Assembly: GCA_943356435.1 (NCBI GenBank)
Contig: CALREY010000008.1
Span: forward strand, 1-62,357
DNA: 62,357 nt
From: Candidatus Altimarinota bacterium
Lineage (GTDB): Bacteria > Patescibacteriota > Gracilibacteria > BD1-5 > UBA6164
Direction: 5' to 3'
Of this stretch, positions 21,281 to 31,905 are shown in pieces (the stretch's first letter is position 1; the number at the start of each line of letters is the position of its first letter). Under the pieces are notes generated by a model. It saw only the letters and a program-made list of their open reading frames with translations. It ran no database searches and was not told the origin of the DNA. Made by a program: the position numbers and the translations under genes.

Positions 21281-24200
21281 ATGATTGCTTACTTATTAAA
21301 AACTTTAGTATTTGTATTATTTGGTTCTTTTATAGCATATAGTTATTATAGTTGAAATTTAGCACATATAGAGAATTTCGATTGATATACTTCATACATA
21401 ATAATTATATGAATTATATATTCAATTTATAAATTTGTACAACTAGAATTTTCCGATAATAAGGCAAGTTTTTCACTATTAAAAATTTTGTGATATTTTC
21501 TATTACATCTTTTTGTATTATGTCTATTGTTTTTTTCCTATAATGATGCATCAATTTGATATTGAGTAGTTTTGTTTGCAAAAATTATTTTTTATTCACT
21601 TTTACCTATTACAATAGTATTATCTTCTATTTCATTTTGAAAAAAAATACTATCTAGATTCAAATTTTTCGAAGAAGAAAATTCTATTTATAGATTCATA
21701 ATATCACTTGGATTTTGATTTTTTTCATATGTATTTCTTATAGATGTTTTTTGAATTCTTTGATTTTATAATTGATATATAGTTCTATGAATATTAGCAG
21801 GATTTATTATTTATTCTTATAAAGAGTTATTAGAATTATTTTCTGGACTTTTTAATTATAAAATAGAGTTTGATATTGATGAATGAGCTTATTTAAAGCT
21901 AATTTCAACTGAATTCTTATTTATTGTATCTACTTTATTATTAAGTGTAAATTTGATTTCTATAGTAAGACCATTTCCTATATGATGGGATGATTTATGA
22001 GTATATATGAATTATCCACATTTAATGGCTGAAGCAGGTAGTATTATATCATTATCTGCTATGTATTCTTGGCAAACTTTTACAGGTATATGATATATAT
22101 TTGGATCACCTGCACAAGCTTTTTTCTTAAATAATGTATGATGATTTTTGAGTTTTATAGTATTGATACTTATTAGTACTGATTTATTATCAAATTTCAA
22201 TAATTCAAAAACAGAAAATACTAATAAAAAATCGTTTTTAAATATTCCAATGCTCGTTTGAACTATGTTTATTATCATGCCTATGATTGTTTTTCAACAA
22301 GCTAAGGATATGAAGCTAGATTCTTGATTGTTTTTTGTGTCTATTATTGCTATATATTTATTGTTTAGATATTATTTAAAAATTGATAATCACTCATATT
22401 TAGAAAAAGTTAAGAACTATATCTGAGATAAGTTATCACATAAATCATTTCATATTAATAATTTCATTGTGTTGTTTATTATTTGATTATTATGTTGATT
22501 TGCATTTTCTATTAAATTTACATCATTATTATTGATATCAGCACTTATATGAGTGATGTTTTATGTTAGAATGTGATTATTATGATTTTTATCATATATT
22601 TGATTATATTTTGCAATATTTACCAAAGCAAATTTATGGTCTTATATGAATGTAGTTGTGAATCCTAGTAAAATTGCTTGATTTGAAACTAACTTTTCAA
22701 TTATATCTGGAATTATTTGATTAGCATTATTACTGTATTCATTTAATAAAAATAAATTATTAATAAAGAAATTTTTATTAGAGATAGCAGTATTAATTTT
22801 ATGAATAATTTTATCACTATTACCTTGGATATGAAAAAATGTTTATGATTCTTATCCTGATGTTACTTTGTCTAGAATTTTATGATGATATGCTGATTCA
22901 TTCGAAGTTGATTATAATAAAATTTACTCTAAAACAGAATTAGATAATATTAATAAAAAATTAGAAACTCAAAGTATATCTAGTGAATGAACAACTATAA
23001 ATGAAGATTTCTGAAGATATTTTTGATATGAAAAATGAGCAAATAATTATATCAAACTACCATGGAATCTAACAATGCAAGTAAATCAGTGAGGTGAATT
23101 TACAGATATTGGATTTCTATTATTGGCATTTATACCTTCTATATTATTATTTTTACCTTACAGAAAAAAATATTATTCATTGTTTATAGTATTGTTTATA
23201 TTTTTAGAATTACTTGTTTTTCTAAAGTCAGATAATAATTTGATAGATAATACAAAATTATCTACATATTCTCAAATGTCAGAACAAGCAAAGAGTGCAG
23301 TATTTCAAAGAAATGATACTATATTTAATGATAGTTCTTTTAATAAAGATATATATGATATAAAAGTATGAAACTATATAAGTAGAGCTGATATACAAAG
23401 TGTAGTTACTGAAGGTCATACATATGAAGAAATAGAAAAAAAGGCTGTTGAAGCATTTTATGGAGAATTGAAATCTAAAATAACAAAAAATGAATTAACA
23501 AATAAATTATCTCTAGTTAGAAATAATCTAACTGATAGTGATTTAGAGTTATTAAAAGAATTAAGTATATTAAATACTAGTTATACTATTTTTAATCAAA
23601 ATATTAATTCTATTTCAGATTTAAAAGAAGCGATAGAAAAAAATAAACTTAATGAATATAGTGATTCTCTATTAACTTTATGGAAGGAAAATAGAACAAT
23701 AAATCAATTTATGACTGATTTCTTATCATCATATAATTTGCCTACATGATATTTAATTGTTTTATTAGTATTCTTATTACCATGATTGTGATTATTATTA
23801 ATTGTGGATGATAAAACAGTTGAAAAAAATAAAATTACCATTTTTAATTTAAATATTGTATTTGCAGTTTTTTATACATTTTTGTGGGACATATCAGCAT
23901 TCTGAATAGTTTGGTATGGTATAGCTATGTACTTTTCATTTTTTCTAATAATAGCAATTTGATTATATTTTCTATCAAGCTATAAAGATGAAAATGATGA
24001 AAAAGATTTTTATTCTAAGTTATTATGAAGTTTATTATTTGCATTAATATTTATTATATATTTGGCAAATTCAGTATTTCCACATAGTTTTGATAATCTT
24101 AAATGAGCATGATATACAGAATATAAAACAGGTGAAATGTCTACTATAGAAGCTCCTTTTAAATATCATCAAGAATATTATAAAATATTGTTTTATTTAA

Positions 24201-25033
24201 ATATTGATCAAAATAAAAAAGAAGAATTCTTGAAAAAATATATTACAGCAGATATTCAATCAGCAGTTTCATGAATAGAAAAGATGGATATTTATAATGT
24301 AAAAAATATTCTAACAGAGATACAAAAATCTCAACCAGTATTAGCTAATTCAGCTAAAATTTCTATAAATAATATTTATGAAAATATATCTAACCCTACT
24401 AAGGAATTTAAAAACAAAGTATGAATTTATAGAATAGGTACATTTTTGAAATACCATATCTCAGAAAATAATACAAGATTGTTAGAAGATTCGTTATTGT
24501 TTTCATTTAATGATTATATATATAGTGATGATGCAAATATAACAATTGAGAATTTCAAAAAAATGGGCATATCATACTTATTAGCAGATTTGAATGCAGC
24601 TACTATAGATAAGGATGAAAGACATAATCTAACTAAGAGATATGAAAGATTATTAAAAACTTTTACAAGTGATAAACTTGAATTGATTGAGACAGATAGT
24701 GCTTGTCTAAAAGTAGCATTAGAAGATTATTCTAAATCTCAAAAAACTGATAAAGATATTGAAAATTATATGAATACAGCAGGAGTAAATTATGAATGAT
24801 ATACTCAAGATTGAACAACAATAAATAGAAATACTAAATTATTGTGATGTTTCAAAAGAATAAGAAGTTTGATGGATGATTGAAAAATAAATTCAAATGA
24901 TTATAGTTATTTATTAAATTTAGATAATTATATTAAGCAAAACAAAGATTCATTTAAAACTGATCAACAATTATATCCTTTTATGCAACAACAAATAACT
25001 CATTGATACAAGGTATTATTCAAGATTAAATAA
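21281..25033 (+). CDS. Very large multi-spanning membrane protein, GT-C-like
   Basis: 1250 residues. The first about 510 residues hold a dozen or more hydrophobic helices. One loop reads PFPIGWDDLGVYMNYPHLMA (about 230-250), with an acidic pair like the catalytic loop of GT-C transferases, then SWQTFTGIGYIFGSP. Soluble loops lie near 515-600 and 650-820, a second helix group near 820-935, and a soluble C-terminal domain of about 310 residues. The C-terminal MGISYLLADLNAATIDKDE and LKTFTSDKLELIETDSACLK look conserved. I infer a lipid-linked sugar transferase or oligosaccharyltransferase-like role at the outer face of the membrane. Neither activity nor substrate can be shown. Confidence 0.75.
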
Positions 25034-25037
25034 TAAT

Positions 25038-25071
25038 AAAAAATAAACATTTTATAAAATGTTTATTTTTT
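25038..25071 (+). terminator. Terminator after the large membrane protein
   Basis: Perfect 17-bp inverted repeat (arms 25038-25054 and 25055-25071) ending in T6, five bases after the TAA stop. Confidence 0.75.
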
Positions 25072-25127
25072 TGTTTAATTATAATTTATATGCTAAAATA
25101 TATATACAAATTATTATGTATATAATT

Positions 25128-27104
25128 ATGAAAAATTATAAAAGAAATAATCAGTTAAATATTCTCTCAATTGATAATATAGACTCAGAATTTTATGATA
25201 ATCAATATTTAGAAATTTTGTATAGAAATAAAATATATATTGAAGATATATTAAGTATGAATTTTTTTTCAATTAGTAATATAGATTGAATAACTTATTT
25301 AAATATAGATAAGTCATTTTTTGATGAAGTAAAATCTTGAGATTATAAAAAAATATTAGTTAAAATATTAGTTTCATTAAATGTTAATAACAGAAAAATT
25401 GATTATATAAAAATCCCAGATAATCTTTCAAAGGATTCAAAAAGAGAAATATTTTGAATTATTTATGAAAATTTTCCTATGTTATCTATTAATAGAATTG
25501 AACATTGAGATAACTTAGTCAATATAAATTTTTTTTGAATAAAAAAATTAAATGATGAAGTATGAAAGGAAATTGTAGATGAATTTATTAATTGTTTAAA
25601 AAAATATATTATAACGAATTTTGATTATCATAACGAAAATGGTAGATTATTGTTAAAATCATATAAAAATTTATTATTTTCTTATTCATGAAAAGATAAT
25701 ATAATTTCAGAAATATTAGGAGATATTCAAAATACAAAAAAATTGGTTGATTTTATATTTAAACATTCATTTAATAGAAAAATATTGAACTGAAAAAATA
25801 TTAATAATGTTAAGGAAAAATTTTATGAAAATTTTAATCTATGATTTTGATATAACAAAGTAATAGATGATAATAATTTTTCAAAAATTGTTTCTTATTA
25901 TATATCTACTATGTGAAGTAAAAAAAATTATAATAATAATGAATCATTAATTTTAAATCAATATGATATAAGAAAAATTAAGACTATATCAGATATAATA
26001 ATTAAAACTAAGGAATTAATTATTGAAAATTTTAAAGATGAAAAAGTATTAATAGATTGAATGCAAATAGATATATTGATTGTTAATAATTGAAATTATA
26101 GTATTAATGATAAATTAATTTCTTATTATAGAAAATGATGAAAAAATTTACCATCGGACTTATTGAATATGCTTTCATTGTATATTAGTTTAATAAATGA
26201 AAATTTTGATTTTTTTTCTCCGTCAAATGTATCAAATTCTATTTATACTAAAGATGATGAAAATAATTTAAATGATTTAAAAATTAAAACTTTATTCTTT
26301 GAATATAATCATAAATGATTTTATAATAATGATTATTTTAATGAATATGTAAAAAATATTCCATGATTCAATTGTTTTATAGATGTAATAGATATGTGAG
26401 TTTCAAATATTAATGATTCATTAAAACTTTGTGAAAGAATAAATAATTGAGAATTAAAATGAAAATATATTGATAAATGAATATTAAATTGATGATCTAC
26501 TTGAACAAAAAAAATGTTATATTTAGCTAATATTATTCAAGAAAAATATAGAAATGTCAAAATATGTATTTGATGAGATGAATTATTTTTATTTTTTCAA
26601 CTTACTGAACCAAGTTACAAAGTACTAGAATATATTAATTTAATTAGTAGTGAAGTATGATTAAAAACTAGAATTTGTTATTGAAATGATTTAGAAGTAT
26701 GATATGAATGACTAGATGAATTAACTAAAATAAACAAATATTTTGAAAAAAGATTTAATCAGTTAATATATTATTCTGGATATAATATTAATCATAATGA
26801 TAATCAATTTGAGTTATTTGTTAATCCTAATATGAAAGATTTTATAATAAAAAATATTGAATTTTTTATAGAAGAAATCGATAATAATTTAAATATCAAT
26901 TTACTATCATATATATTATCTAAAAATATTACAGATAAATATGTTATTTCTGAATTTAGTTTAAATGAAAACGAGTATAATAATATTGAATTATGATTCT
27001 TTGAAATATGTAAGAAATTTGATTTTACTATTTCAATTAGTAAAATAAGTGAAGTGAAAAAGATTTGAAAATATGAAAGAAAATTCAAAATAATTATATG
27101 ATAA
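25128..27104 (+). CDS. Large protein with a divergent GGDEF-like (palm) domain
   Basis: 658 residues. Residues 1-405 are Asn/Ile/Lys-rich and not recognised. From about 415 a palm-like pattern follows: CFIDVIDMGVSNIND (Asp419 and Asp422), an extra stretch of about 20 residues, NGGSTGTKKMLYLANII, then VKICIGGDELFLFF (Gly482-Gly483-Asp484-Glu485). Order and spacing match GGDEF diguanylate cyclase domains apart from the insert, and GHxxGD becomes NGGSTGT. The about 170 residues after the motif complete a domain of the right size. No membrane segment or sensor domain is seen and no cas gene is near. It could make a cyclic nucleotide or be a degenerate palm. The start at 25128 is preferred over in-frame ATG 25116 and 25059. 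Confidence 0.7.
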
Positions 27105-27140
27105 AAAAATAATAATTCTAACTAGAATTATTATTTTTTT
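27103..27140. terminator. Bidirectional terminator between the GGDE gene and the RFK/FADS gene
   Basis: An 18-bp perfect stem with a 2-base loop. It contains the stops of both convergent genes (27102-27104 and 27131-27133). Confidence 0.75.
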
Positions 27141-27868
27141 AATAATGATGATTTATATATATCTTCTTTATAAGGATTTAATCTAATTATATAAATTTTT
27201 AAATTTTTATCATAAATATATTTATCTAAAAGTTCAGAAAATCATAATTGATCATATCATAAGCAAATGTAATTTGGATTATAAATATCTAACCATTTCA
27301 TTGGATTTGATTCATCTCAACTTATTACTTCATCTGTAATATTTAATTCTATTACATCATTTATTCGTTTTTCTATATTATTTAAAGGTTTTTTTCATTT
27401 AAATTTTTCAATATTATTATCAGTTGCAACAATTGTTATTAATTTATCGCAATATTTTTTTGCTTGAAATAAATAATTTCTATGTCACTCATGAACTATA
27501 TCAAATGTTCAAAAAGTAAGTGCTACTTTTATATTATTTTTTATTATTTTAATATCATTTTCTATTAACTTTTTTAATTCATCTAAACTATTTATTTTTT
27601 TATTATCTCTTATTTTTTCTAATAAAATTATTTCTATTTCTTTTCAATATATATCATTATTGAAATCAAATATATGTGATTCAAAAATATTAAGATTAGA
27701 TCTAAAACTTCAAGCTCATTTGTATAATTTATTATCAATAACAATGTTTATTTTATAGACTCAATCTGCTATATCATTATTAATATAAGATATATTTGCA
27801 GTATTATATCATACAGTTCTTCATAATTGTTTTCATTTTATAACAATTCAATTAATAATTTTATGCAT
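27131..27868 (-). CDS. Riboflavin kinase / FAD synthase fusion, RFK domain first
   Basis: 245 residues. Residues 1-115 are a riboflavin kinase domain: GIVIKGKQLGRTVGYNTANI (the usual PTAN is NTAN), ADGVYKINI and FESHIFDFNNDIYGK. Residues about 120-245 are a nucleotidyltransferase: VALTFGTFDIVHEGHRNYL (HxGH), the GKKPL segment and YICLGYDQ. The second part resembles archaeal RibL-type FAD synthases more than the N-terminal FMNAT domain of bacterial RibF. The order is also reversed, since RibF has FMNAT first and RFK last. It should convert riboflavin to FMN and FAD. It is the last gene of a ribE-ribH unit, with one base between it and ribH. Confidence 0.85.
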
Positions 27869-27869
27869 A

Positions 27870-28322
27870 TTATATTTTCTCAATTTCATTAAGTAAATTT
27901 AAACCAGATAATGCATATGTATTAGATATTCTAGCTTTTACTTGTTCTTCATTTTCACAAGTAAGAATTCAATTTATAATTGAAGTATCTTTAGATTTTA
28001 TTGATATATCCATTAATCATCTTGCTGATTCTCATGCTACCATCTCGTAATGAGTAGTTTCTCATCTAATAATTACTCAAAAACATATTACTAAATCTGG
28101 CTGCGAACCCTTAATTACTTTTTTTAAGAATCATGGTATTTCAAATGCTCAAGGTACTAAAAATTTTTTAATATTTTTAAATCAATTTTCAATCAAAAAT
28201 TTTTCGTTTACATCTTCTAATGCTTTAGTAAAATCTCTATTAAATTCAGAAGTAATAAATACTATGTGAACATTTTTATTTAACTCATCATAGTTATTTT
28301 TAACAATATTATATTTAGACAT
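27870..28322 (-). CDS. ribH: 6,7-dimethyl-8-ribityllumazine synthase
   Basis: 150 residues, normal for RibH. HIVFITSEFNRDFTKAL contains the substrate-contact residues, and VPGAFEIPGFLKKVI the PGxxEIP motif. ICFGVIIRGETTHYEMVA carries the conserved GxxIRGxTxHxE, including the catalytic His. It condenses the pyrimidinedione and dihydroxybutanone phosphate into lumazine. Its start overlaps the ribE stop by 8 bases. The enzymes that make its substrates (RibA, RibB, RibD) are not in the window. Confidence 0.93.
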
Positions 28323-28905
28323 TTTTTTCTTTATTAATTAATAATTTATTCACATATTTAGCGAATATATCGAATTCTAAGTTAACTTTATTTCATACTT
28401 TTAAATCTCATATATTAGTAATTTCTTGAGTAAGGGGAATAACAGATACAGATAAGTAATCAATTCAATCTTCTACAATTGTTAAACTTACTCCATTAAT
28501 AGTAATACTTCACTTTTCAATTATTAGATTTTTATATTTTTCATCAAATTTTATATAAATGTATTTTGATAAATCATTATTTTCTATAATTTTTTCAATA
28601 ATTCATGTAGTGTCTATATGTCATGAAACAAAGTGTCAATCCATCGTATCAGATAATTTCAAACTTCATTCAACATTAAATGTATCTCAAATACTTTTGC
28701 TTCCAAAATTAGTTTTTTTTATACTTTCTTCCATTACAAAAAAACTATATTTATCTTTATCAGAATCTGTAATTGTCATACATGCTCAATCGTGAGCAAT
28801 ACTTATTCATTTTTTTAACTTGTTTCAAAAAATATTTTCTACTGTATAAATTCAATTATTTATACTTAATATTTTAGCTTTATTTTTAACTATTCAAGAA
28901 AACAT
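28315..28905 (-). CDS. ribE: Riboflavin synthase alpha chain
   Basis: 196 residues, with the two internally repeated barrels of the trimeric enzyme. Repeat one starts MFSGIVKNKAKI and contains GISIAHDGACMTIT. Repeat two contains GHIDTTGIIEKI and KGSITINGVSLTIVE. It converts two lumazines to riboflavin plus pyrimidinedione. It is the first gene of the three-gene flavin unit. The preceding 68 bases, up to the HD gene stop, hold no recognisable FMN riboswitch. Confidence 0.92.
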
Positions 28906-28973
28906 ATTTTGTATTTATTATTTTATAATGTATCTATTTTAAAAAAAAATAAGGCAAATGCAATTTTTTTGTC

Positions 28974-30090
28974 TTATTCTATAATTTTTTTTACTTTTTC
29001 AATTGTATTATTTTTTGCTATAATTGTTCTTATCCTAGATATTTCATTTACTATAAAATCATATGTTTCTATATTAAATTCTTTAGCAAGATCTAATAAA
29101 TATTTTTCTGTTTCTAGTAATTTTTTTTCAATTTTACTAGGATTGTTAGACCAAGCTTCAGCAATATCATTTAAATTATGTATTCTATCAGATAATTTTA
29201 TAACTATTGTATTATAAATAATTATTTTAAAATCTTCCCTAGAAAATTCTAAATTTTTATCTTTTAATAATTTTTTTGCATGTCTTATTAATGAATATAT
29301 AGATTTATAATGATTAAAATAATTTTCATTTCTTTTATTTTTATAATTTTTTTTCAAGTTTTTTATATCTTTCTAATCAATCTATTTGATTTTCTTTTAA
29401 TTTATGATCATCTCATACTGCATATCTTACTAATTCCTCTTCATTTTCTTCATTAATTTGTATTTTTTTCTTTATCAAATCAGATATTAATCATTTTTCG
29501 TTCAATATTCAAGTCTTTCTTATTTCTTCAAATTCAATTTTATCATCTTCATCTTCAATACAATATATAAATGGTTTTTTACTTAATAATAAGGTAGTAA
29601 ATCACACTAATTTATTATTAGTAAATCTTTCATTTATTCATTCCATTGTAGAATCAGTGTCTTCAATTGAATCATGTTCTATAATAGTTGCAAGTATACT
29701 TATTTCATTTTTTACAAATTCTATAGCTTTTTTTCTATCTTCTTCATTTGAATTATCAAGAACTAGAAGTTTTTCATCTAATTTGAATAATTTTTGTATA
29801 TAAATATCTAAAACTCAATTTATATGTGTCATGTACATTTCTCAACTATCTCTTTTTCTATATTTGAATTTCTTTTCAGTAATTGAATATGCATCATATA
29901 TTTCTGCAAACCTATCATTTAATTTCTCAATTATTCATTCTTTGGTTTTTTCAGTAATTTTTTCACCTAAAAAAGCTAATAACTGTCATAATATATTAGT
30001 TTTAAATTCATTTATTGTTATTAAATTTGTATTTCATTCAATATTAACATTAATAACTGATGGATTATTTTCTTTTTTAAACCTATTCAT
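28974..30090 (-). pseudogene. RelA/SpoT-like HD domain gene, split by a frameshift
   Basis: Two frames together make one HD domain. The upstream frame (29341-30090, 249 codons) has YMTHINGV (first His) and TIIEHDSIEDTDSTM (HD and ED pairs). The downstream frame (28974-29357) continues with TIVIKLSDRIHNLND, the KLxDRxHN end of SpoT hydrolase domains. They join at an A8 run (T8 on the plus strand, 29347-29354) where removing one base restores a single frame of about 372 codons. This could be a sequencing error, a real inactivating mutation, or expression rescued by slippage on the run. If active it would be expected to hydrolyse (p)ppGpp or a related nucleotide. No synthetase domain is seen. 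Confidence 0.75.
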
Positions 30091-30133
30091 TTTGAATAAT
30101 TTATATTTAATTATAGATATTATTATAAATAAA

Positions 30134-30162
30134 AAACAAATAAAGTCAAAATTTATTTGTTT
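30134..30162. terminator. Hairpin at the end of tgt
   Basis: Inverted repeat AAACAAATAAA / TTTATTTGTTT (30134-30144 and 30152-30162), overlapping the tgt stop codon and flanked by A residues that give U on the minus strand. Confidence 0.5.
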
Positions 30163-31331
30163 AATACATCTTTTGGATATTTAGACCAAAAATATTCTCT
30201 AAATTGTTCATATTTATTTTCTAGTATTGCATTTCTAGCTTTTTTTCATAAATTTATTAAAAAATATAGATTGTGATAGCTTAATAGTTGCATTCATAGC
30301 ATTTCTCATTCTTGAGTTAAGTGTCTTAAGTATCATTTAGTATAATTTTTACATACTTTACAGTCACAATATTCATCTAATGGCTCCTTACTAAGTTCCC
30401 ATTGTTTATTTTTTATTCTTATATTTCAAATACTTGAAAATGCTACTCAGTGTCTTCATAATCTAGTAGGTAATACACAATCAAACATATCTATTCATCT
30501 ATAAATTCACTCAACTAAATCTTCAGGAGTTCCTACTCACATCAAGTATCTTGGTTTATTTACTGGTAAATTATCTTTTAATACATCAAGAATTCTATAC
30601 ATGTCTACTTTAGGTTCTCAAACAGATAATCATCATATAGCAATTCATGGAGTATCTAATTTTCAAATAAATTTAGCTGACTCTTTTCTCAAATCTTCAA
30701 ATGTAACTCATTGAATAATAGGGAATAGTGCTTGAGGATATGATCACTCTTTTTCTCTTTTTATATTATTTTCTTTCCACCTTTTTACACATCTTTCTGC
30801 CCATCTGTGAGTTCTTTCCATTGCTGCTCTAGCATATTCTTTTGTTGATTTTCATGGTGCACATTCATCAAATGCCATAATTATATCAGCTCAAATATTT
30901 GATTGAATATCCATTACATTTTCTGCATCAAAATAATGTTTAGATCAATCAATAAAACTTCTAAAATGTACTCACTCTTCAGTAATTTTTACTAAACTTT
31001 CAGAATTTTTGAAACCTATTTCACTAGTTTGTCATAATGAAAAAACTTGAAATCATCCTGAATCTGTTAAAATAGGTTTATTATAATTCATAAATCTATG
31101 AGCTCATCAAAATTCTTTTACTATATTATCTCCTGGTCTCAAATATAAATGATAAGTATTATTTAAAATTATTTCTGCTCACATTTCGTCTAATTCTTCT
31201 GGATGTATTCATTTGACAGAAGATTTAGTTCATACAGGCATAAATATTGGAGTATTTATAATTCAATGAGTAGTTACAAATTCTCATGCTCTTGCATATC
31301 AATCTGTATTTTCAAGTTTAAATTCAAACAT
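30153..31331 (-). CDS. tgt: tRNA-guanine transglycosylase
   Basis: 392 residues. TDSGGFQVFSLGQTSEI contains the first catalytic Asp, IIMAFDECAPG the conserved FDE, GIAIGGLSVGEPK the GGLxxGE substrate loop and IDMFDCVLPTRLGRHG the second catalytic Asp with its loop. CDCKVCKNYTKGYLRHL supplies the zinc cysteines and His. It exchanges guanine 34 of tRNAs with GU(N) anticodons for a queuosine precursor. The window holds no preQ1 synthesis genes, so the base may be taken from the host or environment. It is a single gene, divergent from the flavin lipoprotein. Confidence 0.94.
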
Positions 31332-31398
31332 TTATTATTATTATTTTGTAAATTTTTAATGAAGTATACAAATATATACCGAATTGCAAGAAAGTTTT

Positions 31399-31426
31399 TT
31401 GACTTAAATGATTTTAAACATATAAT
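31399..31426 (+). promoter_or_regulatory. Promoter of the flavin lipoprotein-apbE operon
   Basis: TTGACT (31399-31404) and a perfect TATAAT (31421-31426) with a 16-base spacer, ending 36 bases upstream of the ATG at 31463. This is one of the best sigma70-type matches in the window. Confidence 0.6.
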
Positions 31427-31462
31427 GTGGACACAAAATTATATTTTAACTTAAATAATAAA

Positions 31463-31903
31463 ATGAAAATTATTTATTTATTGATGTTAACTTTGTTATT
31501 AGCATCTTGTGGTTCTACACAAAATAAAGATACTGAAAATACCGTTACAGATCAAGCAGCAATTGAGGATACAACTAAACAAATTAATGAAGAAATTAAT
31601 AATTTAAATGCTGATACAGAAACGTGAGTTGCAATTGAAGAATCTAGTTCTAGTACATGAGATGTAGTAAAATTAGATGCAACTTATAGTAATCAAAATT
31701 GACCTGTTGATATGTGAATAACTTATTCATTATCTGATGCTTGAATTATTGAATCAATTGAAGTTACAGCAACTGTATATGATATGACAGATTATAATAA
31801 AGCAGCACAAGTATTAGTTGGTAAAACTTTAGAAGATGCTAAAAAATTCGAAGTAGCATGAGCATCTTTAACTAATGAAGCATTTAAAAAAGCAATTAAA
31901 TAA
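31463..31903 (+). CDS. FMN-binding-domain lipoprotein, ApbE substrate
   Basis: 146 residues. The lipoprotein signal IIYLLMLTLLLASCGS places the lipidated Cys at residue 15. Then comes an Asn/Thr/Glu-rich linker and an FMN_bind-like domain of about 75 residues: LDATYSNQNGPVDMGITYSL, GIIESIEV and the C-terminal EVAGASLTNEAF. The last matches the [S/T]GA[S/T] flavinylation site of NqrC/RnfG-type domains, where FMN is esterified to Ser or Thr. The neighbouring ApbE, 2 bases downstream, supports covalent FMN. It would sit on the outer face of the membrane and carry electrons. The partner complex (Nqr, Rnf or other) is not in the window. Confidence 0.82.
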
Positions 31904-31905
31904 TT

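Noticed and set aside
28906-28973. FMN riboswitch upstream of ribE
   Set aside because: The gap is only 68 bases, AT-rich and without the conserved RFN-element pieces.
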